A stretch of 63,503 nucleotides of DNA from Sandaracinobacteroides sayramensis (GTDB taxonomy: Bacteria > Pseudomonadota > Alphaproteobacteria > Sphingomonadales > Sphingomonadaceae). The stretch is from contig NZ_JAKLSQ010000004.1 in assembly GCF_022014495.1 (NCBI RefSeq), forward strand, positions 1 to 63,503, given 5' to 3'. Of this stretch, positions 53,970-63,463 are shown piece by piece. A program made the position numbers and the translations under genes. Within the stretch, counting starts at the first letter, position 1. Each line of letters begins with the position of its first letter. The notes under the pieces are model-generated. The model was not told the DNA's origin, searched no databases, and worked only from the letters and a program-made list of their open reading frames with translations.

Positions 53970-55147
53970 CGACTCCCGGGACCGAACAGAGGGAAGCAAG
54001 CGAGATGGCGACAGAGCCGACGCCCAATGCCGAAGCCCGCCAGCCGACAGGCGCGCCGGCAAGTGTCGCGGAAGCGCCCGCGCAGGGGCTGCCGGGCAGC
54101 AGCATCGAGCCGCATGCGCTGGTGGGGGAGAATCGCCCGCGGCTGGCGGTGATCGTCATCAACTGGAACCGCTGGGCCGACTCGCTCGAATGCCTGGAAT
54201 CGCTGATGCGGACGGACCAGCCGGTGCGCATCGTGCTGATCGACAACGCCTCCGCCGACGATTCGCTGGAGCGCATCCGGGCGTGGGCCTCGGGCGCGGA
54301 AAGCTGGGAATCGCCGGCGGGGCCGCTCGGCCGGCTGACCCGCCCGCCGCTTCGCAAGCCGATCCCGATTCGCGAGCTGACCGACGAGGAGGCGCTGACC
54401 GCACGCCCGGGGCAGGAACTGCTGACGATCATCCGCTCCAGCGAGAATCGCGGCTTCGCCGGCGGCAACAACCTCGCCATGCGCCATGCCCTCAATGACC
54501 CGGCGGTCGCCTATTGCTGGTGCCTCAACAACGACACCGTGGTGGAGCCGGATGCCCCGCGCGCCCTCCTCGCCCGCATGGACGCGACCCACAAGGTCGG
54601 CATGTGCGGCACGCAGGTGCGCTTCTACCACCGGCCGGGCACCTGGCAGCAGCTGAACGGCTCGCGCTTCAAGCTGATGACCGGCCAGAGCCACGGCATC
54701 GGCGCGAACGTGCCCGTCACCCGGCCCTTCGATCCGAAGAAGGTCGCGCTGGATACCGACTTCGTGCTGGGCGCCTCGCTCGCCGTCAGCCGCGCCTTCC
54801 TGGAGACGGTCGGCTTCATGGAGGAAAGCTATTTCCTCTATTTCGAGGAAATGGACTGGTCGGTCCGGAACCGGGGGCGATTCGCCATCGCCTTCGCCCA
54901 TGGCGCCATCGTTTACCACAAGGAGGGCGGGTCGATCGGCTCGTCCGGCAAGCGCGGGCAGCGGTCGGAAACGGCGGAATATTATCTGCTGCGCAGCCGG
55001 TTGAAATTCTATCGTCGCAATTTCCCGCTCTTGTGGCCGATGCAATATCCGCTGGGGATGTGGCAGATGACGAAGCGGCTGCTCCGGCGCCAGCCCGCCA
55101 AGGCCAAGGCGATGATGCGGGCGTTGCTGGGCATGTCGCGGGGCTGA
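53966..55147 (+). CDS. GT2-family glycosyltransferase, rhamnosyltransferase-like
   Basis: The 393-residue protein has a 60-residue polar N-terminal extension, then a GT-A domain with LAVIVINWNRWADSLECLES, IVLIDNASADDS, SSENRGFAGGNNLAMRHAL and WCLNNDTVVEP, followed by MEESYFLYFEEMDWSVRNRG. This order is typical of WcaA/RfbF-like enzymes, many of which transfer rhamnose, and the dTDP-rhamnose genes lie downstream. ATG 53966 overlaps the previous stop; ATG 54005 is a possible alternative. Confidence 0.9.
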   Translation: MTTPGTEQREASEMATEPTPNAEARQPTGAPASVAEAPAQGLPGSSIEPHALVGENRPRLAVIVINWNRWADSLECLESLMRTDQPVRIVLIDNASADDSLERIRAWASGAESWESPAGPLGRLTRPPLRKPIPIRELTDEEALTARPGQELLTIIRSSENRGFAGGNNLAMRHALNDPAVAYCWCLNNDTVVEPDAPRALLARMDATHKVGMCGTQVRFYHRPGTWQQLNGSRFKLMTGQSHGIGANVPVTRPFDPKKVALDTDFVLGASLAVSRAFLETVGFMEESYFLYFEEMDWSVRNRGRFAIAFAHGAIVYHKEGGSIGSSGKRGQRSETAEYYLLRSRLKFYRRNFPLLWPMQYPLGMWQMTKRLLRRQPAKAKAMMRALLGMSRG

Positions 55148-55249
55148 GACCCGGCCCGGATGACGGACGGAGACAGCGGAGACGATCAAGAAGAAGAAGA
55201 ACCAAGAAGAAGAAGACCAACCGAAACTCGAGCCAGGGACATCCAGGAC

Positions 55250-56311
55250 ATGATGAAGCAACCATTCGCATTTCTTCCCCCCGCCGCCCGCCCCATCCTG
55301 CTGCTGAGCGTCGCCGCGCTGGCGCTGGCCGGCTGCGAGAAGCTGGGAATCGGCGGCAAGGGCGACAGCAAGCCGACCGGCCCGGTCGTCGCCAAGCTGG
55401 ACGGCGAGGAGATCACCGCGCTGGAGGTGAACGCCGAGCTTCAGGGCACCAACATCCCGCCGACCATGACCCGGCGCGATGCGGAGAAGGTGGCGCTGAA
55501 CAACATCATCACCCGGCGCATGCTTTCCAAATCCTCGGCCGAGCGCGGGCTGGACAAAAAGCCCGAATTCTTCCTGCAGCAGCGGCGCATGGAAGAGCAG
55601 TTGAAGGTGCAGGCGCTGGCGCGCGACATCGCCTCCAAGGTGGTGGCGCCGACCCGCGACGAAGCCGACAAGTTCATGCAGGAGAACCCCTTCCTGTTCG
55701 CCGAGCGGAAATTCTTCATCCTGGACCAGATCCAGTTCCTGCGCCCCGACAATATCGCGCAGCTGGGCTTCGAGGACGCGAAGACGATGGCGGAAGTGGA
55801 AGCCATCCTGAACGCGAACAAGATCCCCTTCCGCCGGCAGCCGGCCTCGCTCGATTCGCTGGGCGCCAACCCCACTTTCGTGAAGGAAGTGACGAAGGTT
55901 CTGCAGACCAACCCGAACGAGCTGTTCATGTTCGCCAGCCGGCCGCAGGGCGCGCCCGCCCCGGTGGTGCTGGTGAACCAGGTGAAGGAATCGCGGCTGC
56001 AGCCCTTCACCGGCGACAAGGCGCGGGAATATGCCACCAACTATCTGCGCAACGAGCGGATCCAGAACGCGCTGAAGGCCGAAGTGGAAAAGCAGCAGAA
56101 GTCGCAGCAGGAGCGCGTGGTGTTCCAGCCCGGCTGGGAGCCGACGCCGCAGAAGCAGCCGGTGGACGCGAAGGCGGTGGCCGGCAAGGTTCCGCCCTCT
56201 TCCAACCCGGCGCCCACGCCGCTGGAGCTTCCCGCCAGCGGCAGCAGGGAGCTGGAAACCGATCATCTGGCGCCGCCGGTTGATGCGGCAGTGGACGCCC
56301 CGGCCGTCTGA
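55250..56311 (+). CDS. EpsD-like peptidyl-prolyl isomerase lipoprotein
   Basis: The 353-residue product is a lipoprotein with lipobox LAGC at Cys29. The mature part resembles the helical SurA/PpiD chaperone domain (GPVVAKLDGEEITALEVNAE, ALNNIITRRMLSKSSAERGL, FFLQQRRMEEQLKVQALARD) and lacks an obvious parvulin core. EpsD proteins of this kind occur in exosortase-linked EPS loci and may fold or place export components. The start is set by the signal peptide. A purine-rich GAAGAA tract lies just upstream (55,189-55,219). Confidence 0.85.
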   Translation: MMKQPFAFLPPAARPILLLSVAALALAGCEKLGIGGKGDSKPTGPVVAKLDGEEITALEVNAELQGTNIPPTMTRRDAEKVALNNIITRRMLSKSSAERGLDKKPEFFLQQRRMEEQLKVQALARDIASKVVAPTRDEADKFMQENPFLFAERKFFILDQIQFLRPDNIAQLGFEDAKTMAEVEAILNANKIPFRRQPASLDSLGANPTFVKEVTKVLQTNPNELFMFASRPQGAPAPVVLVNQVKESRLQPFTGDKAREYATNYLRNERIQNALKAEVEKQQKSQQERVVFQPGWEPTPQKQPVDAKAVAGKVPPSSNPAPTPLELPASGSRELETDHLAPPVDAAVDAPAV

Positions 56312-56421
56312 CAGGCAGGGCATGGGAACGGTGGCTGGCCGAAGCCCCGGCCGGCCGCCTGTTTCCGCGAACGATTAACCATTTCACGAAAATGTCTGCT
56401 TCAAGGAGATAACGGGCGGTC

Positions 56422-57579
56422 ATGACGCGGCGACTCTCCATCGGCCTGCTGTGGCATAGCGACAGCAGCGGCAACCTCGGCGTGGGCGCGCTGACCGTGG
56501 GCAATATGGCGCTGGTGAAGCGCGCCGCCGACCGCGCGGGCGTGGACGTGGAAATGCGCCTGTTCCGCCCCGGCGACAAGGCGCCGAGCTATGTGGCGGA
56601 CGGACTGGCCAGCCGGCACGACATCACCGGCAAGTTCATGGCTTCGCCGGGCGGCTATTGGGCGGCGCTGAAGCCGCTGGACCTGATGCTGGATATCGGC
56701 GCGGGCGACAGCTTCGCCGACATCTACCCGGACAAGCGCTTCGCCTATATGATGGCGACCAAGGAGCTTTGCCTGTGGCGCGGCATCCCGCTGGTGTTTT
56801 CGCCGCAGACGATCGGCCCCTTCAGCCGCCAGCCGCACACGAGGCTTGCCGGGCGGGTGATGGAAAAGGCCCGCGCCGTGTTCGCGCGCGACCCGATGAG
56901 CTTCGAGGCGATCGGCAAGCTGGCGCCGCGCGCGCATGCGAAACAGGCGATCGACGTGGCCTTCGCCCTGCCCTTCACGCCGGCGGCCAAGGGGCCGGGC
57001 GTGCGGGCGGGGGTGAATGTGTCGGGCCTGCTCTATTCCGGCGGCTATGGCGGGCAGAACGACTATGGCCTCACCATCGACTATCGGGCGCTGACGGAGC
57101 GGCTGATCGAAGGGCTTTTGCAGCGCGGAGCGCGGGTGGAGCTGATCTCGCATGTGACGACGCCGATGGCGCGCGACGACGATCTGCGCGCAGCCGAAGC
57201 CATTCACGCGAAATACCCTGAAACGCTGGTGGTGCCCGCCTTTGCGTCGCCGTCGGCTGCGAAATCCTATATTTCCGGGCTGGATTTCCTTGTGGCGGCG
57301 CGGATGCACGCCTCGATCGCCGCCTGGTCGTCCGGCGTGGCGGTGCTGCCGGTCAGCTACAGCCGCAAGTTCGAAGGGCTTTACAAGGCGCTGGACTATC
57401 CCTGGCTGATCCCCGCCAAGGGCTTTTCCACCGACGATGCGCTGGCGAAGGCGCTGGACGCCTTCGAACGGCGCGCGGAACTCCAGGCCGACATCGGCCG
57501 GGGGAAGAAGGCCGTGGAAGACGGCCTTGAAACCTATGTCAGTTATCTTGCGGGGCTGTTCGACGAGCTGGCGCGATGA
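56422..57579 (+). CDS. Polysaccharide pyruvyl transferase family protein
   Basis: The 385-residue protein shows the family pattern: HSDSSGNLGVGALTVGNMAL at the N-terminus, LDLMLDIGAGDSFADIYPDK, GIPLVFSPQTIGPFSR, and the late VAARMHASIAAWSSGVAVLP. Members add pyruvate ketals from phosphoenolpyruvate to sugars of EPS or cell-wall polymers (CsaB, GumL-like). It overlaps by four bases the F420-hydrogenase-beta-like gene, its frequent partner. Confidence 0.9.
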   Translation: MTRRLSIGLLWHSDSSGNLGVGALTVGNMALVKRAADRAGVDVEMRLFRPGDKAPSYVADGLASRHDITGKFMASPGGYWAALKPLDLMLDIGAGDSFADIYPDKRFAYMMATKELCLWRGIPLVFSPQTIGPFSRQPHTRLAGRVMEKARAVFARDPMSFEAIGKLAPRAHAKQAIDVAFALPFTPAAKGPGVRAGVNVSGLLYSGGYGGQNDYGLTIDYRALTERLIEGLLQRGARVELISHVTTPMARDDDLRAAEAIHAKYPETLVVPAFASPSAAKSYISGLDFLVAARMHASIAAWSSGVAVLPVSYSRKFEGLYKALDYPWLIPAKGFSTDDALAKALDAFERRAELQADIGRGKKAVEDGLETYVSYLAGLFDELAR

Positions 57580-58799
57580 CCGCCGCGCTTCCGCCGACCT
57601 TGCAGCGGGTGCTGAAGGGCAAGTCCTGCGCGGGCTGCGGCCTGTGCGCCGGGCTGGACCCGGCGATCGGCATGACGCGCGATGCGAAAGGCTGGAAGCG
57701 GCCCGTGGCGCTGGGCACCCCGGCGCCGGGAACCGATGCGCTGCTGGCCAAGGTCTGCCCCGGGGCCACCATTTCCCCCTGGACGCTGAGCGACGCGCCG
57801 GAAACCCACCCCTTCTGGGGCCCGCATGTGCGGGTGCTGACGGGCAATTCGACCGACGCGGAAATCCGCCACACCGCCTCCTCGGGCGGGGCGCTTTCGT
57901 CCCTTGCGTTGCATCTGCTGCGGACCGGCGCGGTGAACCGGGTGCTGCATGTGGGCATGAACCCCGAGAAGCCGCTGGAGACGCTGATCACCCGCTCGGC
58001 CGACCGGGACGACATATTGGCGACCGCCGGCTCCCGCTATGCGCCGGTGTCGCCGCTGGAAACGCTGCGGACCGAACTGGAAGCGCCGGGCAACATCCTC
58101 TTCATCGGCAAGCCCTGCGATGTGGGCGCGATGCGGCAGTTGATGCAGGCCGATCCGGCCGTCGCCGCGCGCATTCCCTATCTTCTGTCCTTCTTCTGCG
58201 CCGGCACGCCCAGCCAGGACGGCACCGACCGGATCGTGCGCAAGCTGGGCTTCGAGCCGGAGGAAGTGGCGCATTTCCGCTACCGCGGCGACGGCTGGCC
58301 GGGTTTCGCCACGGCGGAAACGGCGGACGGGCGGCGCGCGCGGATCAGCTATGCCGCGAGCTGGGGCGATATTCTTTCGAAGGAAGTGCAGTTCCGCTGC
58401 AAGATCTGCCCCGATGGCGTGGGCGGCGCAGCGGATGTGGCGGCGGCCGACGCCTGGTATGGCGGCGAGACCGGCTACCCCGAATTCGAGGAGGCGGACG
58501 GCCGCTCGCTGATCCTGACCCGCACGCGGAAGGGCGACGCGCTGGTGGCGGCGGCGGAAGCGGCCGGGGCGCTTTCGACCGAGCCGCTGGCTATCGGCGA
58601 GATCCGGCTGATGCAGCCCTCTCAGGCCAATCGCCGGCGGCTGCTGGCCTCGCGGTTGGCGGCGATGGCGGTGACGCTGATGCCGCGCCCGAATATGCAG
58701 GGCCTGCACCTTGGCGAGGCCCGCAGGCAGGCGCGGGCGCGGGAGGAAGCGAAATCCTTCGTCGGCACGGTGCGGCGGATCGTGACGGGCCGGATTTAA
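57576..58799 (+). CDS. Coenzyme F420 hydrogenase/dehydrogenase beta-subunit-like protein
   Basis: The 407-residue protein has an N-terminal ferredoxin-like cysteine set (SCAGCGLCAGL), a later cysteine in KVCPGA, and the FrhB-type core with HTASSGGALSSLALHLL, ILFIGKPCDVGAMRQLM and CKICPDGVGGAADV as a further Fe-S/FAD site. The family reduces or oxidises flavin-linked substrates; in EPS loci it often stands beside a pyruvyl transferase, as here, where its role is unknown. F420 itself is not expected in a sphingomonad. Confidence 0.9.
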   Translation: MTAALPPTLQRVLKGKSCAGCGLCAGLDPAIGMTRDAKGWKRPVALGTPAPGTDALLAKVCPGATISPWTLSDAPETHPFWGPHVRVLTGNSTDAEIRHTASSGGALSSLALHLLRTGAVNRVLHVGMNPEKPLETLITRSADRDDILATAGSRYAPVSPLETLRTELEAPGNILFIGKPCDVGAMRQLMQADPAVAARIPYLLSFFCAGTPSQDGTDRIVRKLGFEPEEVAHFRYRGDGWPGFATAETADGRRARISYAASWGDILSKEVQFRCKICPDGVGGAADVAAADAWYGGETGYPEFEEADGRSLILTRTRKGDALVAAAEAAGALSTEPLAIGEIRLMQPSQANRRRLLASRLAAMAVTLMPRPNMQGLHLGEARRQARAREEAKSFVGTVRRIVTGRI

Positions 58800-58837
58800 G
58801 CACGGATTCAGGAACAGGGCGGCTTTAGGAGCATGGA

Positions 58838-59719
58838 ATGACGAAGCGCAGAGGCATCATCCTGGCGGGCGGATCGGGAACGCGGCTTTACCCGCTGACC
58901 AGGCCCGTGTCGAAGCAGCTGATGCCGGTCTATGACAAGCCGATGATCTATTACCCGCTCTCCGTTCTGATGCTGGCGGGCATAAGGGAAATATTGATCA
59001 TCACCACCCCGGCCGACCAGGCCGCCTTCAAAGGGCTGCTGGAAGACGGCAGCCAGTGGGGGCTTTCCATCCAATATGCCGTGCAGCCCGAGCCCAAGGG
59101 GCTGGCGCAGGCCTATCAGATCGGCGCGAAATTCGTGGGCGACGACCCGTCCGCGCTGATCCTGGGGGACAATATCTATTACGGCCACGGCCTGCCGGAA
59201 CTGCTGGCGCGGGCGAATGCGCGCGAAAGCGGCGCCACCGTGTTCGGCTATTGGGTGAAGGACCCGCAGGCCTATGGCGTCGTCAGCTTCGACTCCGACG
59301 GCCGGGCCGAGACCATCGAGGAGAAGCCGGCGAATCCGAAGAGCAATTTCGCCGTGACCGGCCTCTATTTCTACGACGGCCGCGCCTGCGAATATGCCGA
59401 CCGCATCCAGCCTTCGCCGCGCGGCGAGCTGGAGATCACCGACATCAACCGCCTCTATCTGGAAGCCGGCGAGCTGAATGTGGAGCTGATGGGCCGGGGC
59501 TTCGCCTGGCTCGACACCGGCACCCATGGCAGCCTGCTGGACGCCGCGCTCTATGTGCGGATCATGGAGGAGCGGCAGGGCCTGAAGATCTGCTGCCCCG
59601 AGGAGATCGCCTGGCGGCAGGGCTTCATCGATGGCGAGGGGCTGAAGCGCGTGGCCGAGCCGCTCCGGAAATCCGGCTATGGCGAATATCTGCTGGCGCA
59701 GCTGGAGCGCGGGCAATGA
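58838..59719 (+). CDS. rfbA: Glucose-1-phosphate thymidylyltransferase
   Basis: The 293-residue enzyme makes dTDP-glucose from glucose-1-phosphate and dTTP, the first step to dTDP-L-rhamnose. It has [20 protein letters not shown], the [18 protein letters not shown] region, [29 protein letters not shown] and TGLYFYD. It overlaps rfbC by four bases, starting the four-gene rhamnose set in the order A-C-D-B. Confidence 0.97.
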   Translation: MTKRRGIILAGGSGTRLYPLTRPVSKQLMPVYDKPMIYYPLSVLMLAGIREILIITTPADQAAFKGLLEDGSQWGLSIQYAVQPEPKGLAQAYQIGAKFVGDDPSALILGDNIYYGHGLPELLARANARESGATVFGYWVKDPQAYGVVSFDSDGRAETIEEKPANPKSNFAVTGLYFYDGRACEYADRIQPSPRGELEITDINRLYLEAGELNVELMGRGFAWLDTGTHGSLLDAALYVRIMEERQGLKICCPEEIAWRQGFIDGEGLKRVAEPLRKSGYGEYLLAQLERGQ

Positions 59720-60261
59720 AGGTGGAAGCGCTCGCCATTCCGGACGTGAAGCTGCTGACTCCGCGCGCCTTCGGCGACGATCGCGGCTTCTTCCTGGAAA
59801 GCTACAACGCCCGGGTGTTCGAGGAAGCCGGCCTGCCGACCGAGTGGCGGCAGGACAACCACAGCCGCTCGGTGCGCGGCGTGCTGCGCGGGCTGCATTA
59901 CCAGCTCGTCGAGCCGCAGGGGAAGCTGGTGCGGGTGACGCGCGGCGTCGTGTTCGACGTGGCGGTGGACATCCGCCGTTCCTCCCCCAGCTTCGGCAAA
60001 TGGGTGGGCGCGGAGCTTTCCGACAGCAACTACGCCATGCTCTATGTGCCGCCGGGCTTCGCCCATGGCTTCCTCGTGCTCTCGGACGTGGCGGACTTCT
60101 GCTACAAATGCACGACGCTCTGGCATCAGGCTTCCGACCGCTCGCTGCGTTTCGACGATCCGGCGATCGGCATCGACTGGCCTCTGGACGGCATCGCCCC
60201 GCAACTGGCCGCCAAGGATGCGGCGGCCCCCCTGCTGGCGGAAGCGGAGACATTCGCATGA
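59716..60261 (+). CDS. rfbC: dTDP-4-dehydrorhamnose 3,5-epimerase
   Basis: The 181-residue cupin-type epimerase shows [19 protein letters not shown], the catalytic-histidine stretch [30 protein letters not shown] and [15 protein letters not shown]. It inverts C3 and C5 of dTDP-4-keto-6-deoxyglucose. Four-base overlaps join it to rfbA and rfbD. Confidence 0.97.
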   Translation: MKVEALAIPDVKLLTPRAFGDDRGFFLESYNARVFEEAGLPTEWRQDNHSRSVRGVLRGLHYQLVEPQGKLVRVTRGVVFDVAVDIRRSSPSFGKWVGAELSDSNYAMLYVPPGFAHGFLVLSDVADFCYKCTTLWHQASDRSLRFDDPAIGIDWPLDGIAPQLAAKDAAAPLLAEAETFA

Positions 60262-61121
60262 AAATCCTGATCGCGGGCGCCGCCGGGCAATTGGGCCGGG
60301 CCTTGCAGGCGACGGCCCCGGCCGGCGCGGAAATCGTCGCCCCGCCGGAAGCGGAGTTCGACATATTGAACCCCGCGCAGGTGGCCGCCGTGGTCTCCGC
60401 CGCCCGGCCCGACCTATTGGTGAACGCCGCCGCCTACACCGCCGTCGACAAGGCCGAGGGCGACTACGACACGGCGCTGGCGGTGAACGCCACCGCCGCC
60501 GCCGGGCTGGCGAAGGCGGCAGCCGACGCCGGCGCCCGCTTCGCCCATGTCTCGACCGACTTCGTGTTCGACGGGCTGAGCCCGACGCCCTATCCGCCCG
60601 ACGCCACGCCGGCGCCGATCGGTGCCTATGGCGAAACCAAGCTGAAGGGCGAGGAGCAGGTGCGCGCCGCCCACCCGGACGCGCTGATCGTGCGGACGGC
60701 CTGGGTCTATGCGGCCGAGGGCAATAATTTCGTCCGCACCATGCTGCGGCTGATGCGCGAGCGGCCGGAAATCCGCGTGGTGGCCGACCAGATCGGCAGC
60801 CCGACGCACGCCGCCTCGCTCGCCCGCGCCATCTGGGCGCTGGACGCGGCCGGGGCCAGCGGTCTCTACCACTGGACCGACGCCGGGGTGGCGAGCTGGT
60901 ACGATTTCGCCGTCGCCATTCGCGATGAGGCACTGGCAATCGGGCTGCTGAGCGCCCATGTGCCGGTTGTGCCGATCCGGACCAGCGACTATCCGACACC
61001 TGCGAAGCGCCCTCATATGAGCGTGCTCGACAAGACATCGAGCTGGGCCGTGACCGGGCCGGCGGCGCACTGGCGCGAGGAATTGCGCCTTGCGCTGAAG
61101 GAAATGAAGGAACTGACCTGA
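60258..61121 (+). CDS. rfbD: dTDP-4-dehydrorhamnose reductase
   Basis: The 287-residue short-chain reductase carries AGAAGQLGRALQ (nucleotide-binding), FAHVSTDFVFDG, and the catalytic YGETKLKGE. It gives dTDP-L-rhamnose from the 4-keto sugar with NAD(P)H. The last base of its TGA is the first base of the rfbB ATG. Confidence 0.96.
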   Translation: MKILIAGAAGQLGRALQATAPAGAEIVAPPEAEFDILNPAQVAAVVSAARPDLLVNAAAYTAVDKAEGDYDTALAVNATAAAGLAKAAADAGARFAHVSTDFVFDGLSPTPYPPDATPAPIGAYGETKLKGEEQVRAAHPDALIVRTAWVYAAEGNNFVRTMLRLMRERPEIRVVADQIGSPTHAASLARAIWALDAAGASGLYHWTDAGVASWYDFAVAIRDEALAIGLLSAHVPVVPIRTSDYPTPAKRPHMSVLDKTSSWAVTGPAAHWREELRLALKEMKELT

Positions 61122-62221
61122 TGGCATCGCTTCTGGTGACGGGGGGAGCCGGCTTCATCGGCTCCAATTTCGTGGCGCACTGGACCGCCACGCATCCGAA
61201 CGACCGGGTGACGGTGCTGGACCTTCTGACCTATGCCGGAAACCGCGCCAATCTGGACGGCCAGCCGGCCGAGCTGGTGGTGGGCGACATCCGCGACGAG
61301 GCGCTGGTGTCCGAGCTGATCGACAGCCGCCAAGTGGACACCATCGTCCATTTCGCCGCCGAAAGCCATGTCGACCGCTCGATCCTGGGGCCTGACGCCT
61401 TCATCGAAACCAATGTGCTGGGCACGCATGCGCTGCTGAAGGCCGCCCGCAAAGCCTGGGTGGATGGCGGCAAGCCGCACCGCTTCCACCATGTCTCGAC
61501 CGACGAGGTCTATGGCACGCTCGGCCCGAGCGACCCCGCCTTCCGCGAGGACACGCCCTATGCGCCGAACTCGCCCTATTCCGCCTCCAAGGCGGCGTCG
61601 GACCATCTGGTGCGGGCCTATCACCACACCTATGGCCTCACCACCACGACTTCCAACTGCTCGAACAATTACGGGCCGTTCCACTTCCCCGAGAAGCTGA
61701 TCCCGCTGTTCATCCTGAACACGCTGCACGGGCGCAGCCTGCCCATCTATGGCGACGGCATGCAGGTGCGCGACTGGCTGCATGTGGAAGACCATTGCCG
61801 GGGGATCGCCGCCGTCATCCAGCATGGCCGCCCGGGCGAGACCTACAATATCGGCGGCGGCGCCGAGCTTCCGAACATCCGCGTCATCGACACGCTCTGC
61901 GCCGAGGTGGACAAGCTGTTCGCCGCCGATTCTGCGCTTGCCGAACGCTTCCCCGACGCGCCGGCCGCCAGCGGCAAGCCCTCTTCCAGCCTGAAGACCT
62001 TCGTGACCGACCGCCCTGGCCATGACCGGCGCTATGCGATCGACTGCCACAAGGCGACGGCGGAACTCGGCTATGAACCGAAGCACAGCTTCGAGAGCGG
62101 GCTTGCCCAGACGCTGCGCTGGTATCTCGACCATGAAGACTGGTGGCGGGGAATCCTCGACGGCAGCTATCGGCAATGGGTCGAAACCAATTACGGAGGC
62201 CGCCAGACGGCCGCCGGATGA
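61121..62221 (+). CDS. rfbB: dTDP-glucose 4,6-dehydratase
   Basis: The 366-residue extended SDR has TGGAGFIGSNFVAHW, HFAAESHVDRSILGPDAFIE, STDEVYGTLG and the catalytic PYSASKAASDHL. It converts dTDP-glucose to dTDP-4-keto-6-deoxyglucose. It overlaps the following membrane-protein gene by four bases. Confidence 0.97.
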   Translation: MASLLVTGGAGFIGSNFVAHWTATHPNDRVTVLDLLTYAGNRANLDGQPAELVVGDIRDEALVSELIDSRQVDTIVHFAAESHVDRSILGPDAFIETNVLGTHALLKAARKAWVDGGKPHRFHHVSTDEVYGTLGPSDPAFREDTPYAPNSPYSASKAASDHLVRAYHHTYGLTTTTSNCSNNYGPFHFPEKLIPLFILNTLHGRSLPIYGDGMQVRDWLHVEDHCRGIAAVIQHGRPGETYNIGGGAELPNIRVIDTLCAEVDKLFAADSALAERFPDAPAASGKPSSSLKTFVTDRPGHDRRYAIDCHKATAELGYEPKHSFESGLAQTLRWYLDHEDWWRGILDGSYRQWVETNYGGRQTAAG

Positions 62222-63237
62222 AGCTCGACCCCCGCCTCTCCCGGCTGATCGGCTGGGTGCGGGTCCACCAGACCTGGCTTACCCTGGCCTTCATGGCCGT
62301 GGTGATCGGTGTCGCCGGTTTCGCGCTGTCGCAGATACTGAAGGAAGTGAAGGTGGACGATATCCGCGCCGCCTTCGGCCGGATCACGCCGCATCAGGTG
62401 CTGCTATCGATCGGGCTGACCGCCCTCTCCTTCGTGGTGCTGAGCTTCTACGATGTGCTGGGGCTGAAGGCGATCGGCAAGCCGCAGCCCTATTGGCGGG
62501 CGCTGCTGGGCAGCTTCACCGCCTATAACCTCAGCCACAATCTGGGATTCGCGCCGATCACCGGCGGCGCGGCGCGCTGGCGGGCCTATCGCGGCACCAA
62601 TCTCGACGCGGCGGACATCGCCCGGGTGGTGGTGATCGCCGGAGTCACCTTCTGGCTGGGCATCTTCCTGCTGCTTGGGATTTTCCTGGTCGCCTTTCCG
62701 GGCGCGCTTCGCGTGCACGACGCCACCATGTCGTTCGGGATGCAGGCGGGGATCGGCACCGCCATCCTCGTCGCCATCGCCGGCTATCTGATCGCCTGCG
62801 CCCGGCAGACGGGGCCGCTCAACATCCTCGGCTGGACGCTGCCGGTGCCCACCTTGAAGCAGGCGCTGATCCAGTTCGGGCTGGCCGCGACCGACATCGC
62901 CATCGCCAGCGCCGCGCTGCTGGCGCTGCTGCCGCCCGAGACCTGGCACCATTATCCGGATTTCCTCGTCGCCTATGTGGTGGCGGTGGTGGTGGCCTTG
63001 CTGACGCATGCGCCGGGCGGAATCGGCGTGTTCGAGGCGGTGATCCTGGTGACGCTGCCGGAGGTGGACAAGCCCTCGCTCGTCTCCGCCCTGATCCTCT
63101 ACCGGCTGATCTATTATTGGGCGCCGCTGCTGCTGGCGCTGATCTTCCTGGGGCTGAACGAGATGAGGATGCTGGGCAAGCCCCCTGTTCAGCCGCCAGA
63201 CAGGGACGAGCGGATAGCCAGCAGGGACACCCTCTGA
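62218..63237 (+). CDS. UPF0104 / lysylphosphatidylglycerol-synthase-like membrane protein
   Basis: The 339-residue protein has about eight transmembrane segments, with SLTAYNLSHNLGFAPITGG-type residues seen as FTAYNLSHNLGFAPITGGAA, RWRAYRGTNL, and THAPGGIGVFEAVILVTLPE near the C-terminus. These fit the flippase-like half of MprF / YbhN proteins (UPF0104). It may move a lipid-linked substrate across the inner membrane. It is the last gene of the rhamnose operon and is followed by a terminator. Confidence 0.9.
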   Translation: MKLDPRLSRLIGWVRVHQTWLTLAFMAVVIGVAGFALSQILKEVKVDDIRAAFGRITPHQVLLSIGLTALSFVVLSFYDVLGLKAIGKPQPYWRALLGSFTAYNLSHNLGFAPITGGAARWRAYRGTNLDAADIARVVVIAGVTFWLGIFLLLGIFLVAFPGALRVHDATMSFGMQAGIGTAILVAIAGYLIACARQTGPLNILGWTLPVPTLKQALIQFGLAATDIAIASAALLALLPPETWHHYPDFLVAYVVAVVVALLTHAPGGIGVFEAVILVTLPEVDKPSLVSALILYRLIYYWAPLLLALIFLGLNEMRMLGKPPVQPPDRDERIASRDTL

Positions 63238-63292
63238 CCCCTTGGCCGGGCACCCGCGCAGCCTTTGACGGCTGCGAAAGCTCCGGCCGCCA

Positions 63293-63324
63293 GGCGCAGG
63301 CTTTGCCTGCGCCTTTTTCTTTTG
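63293..63324 (+). terminator. Rho-independent terminator of the EPS/rhamnose operon
   Basis: GGCGCAGGC pairs perfectly with GCCTGCGCC around a TTT loop and is followed by TTTTTCTTTT. It lies 56 bases after the last gene. Confidence 0.9.
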
Positions 63325-63373
63325 ACACATGCAGACTTTGGCAAGGCGTCAGTCTGAACCGAAGCTAACACTT

Positions 63374-63463
63374 CGTCACCCCGGGCTTGACCCGGGGTCC
63401 AGCTTTCTCCCTCAGGCGTTTGGGCAGAGAAAAGATGGACCCCGGGTCAAGCCCGGGGTGACG
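63374..63463. repeat. Dispersed palindromic repeat, copy 6 of 6
   Basis: Mirrored arms as in copy 1, with a centre of about 36 bases. It lies in the final 266 bases after the EPS operon, where besides the terminator no gene is supported. Confidence 0.92.
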
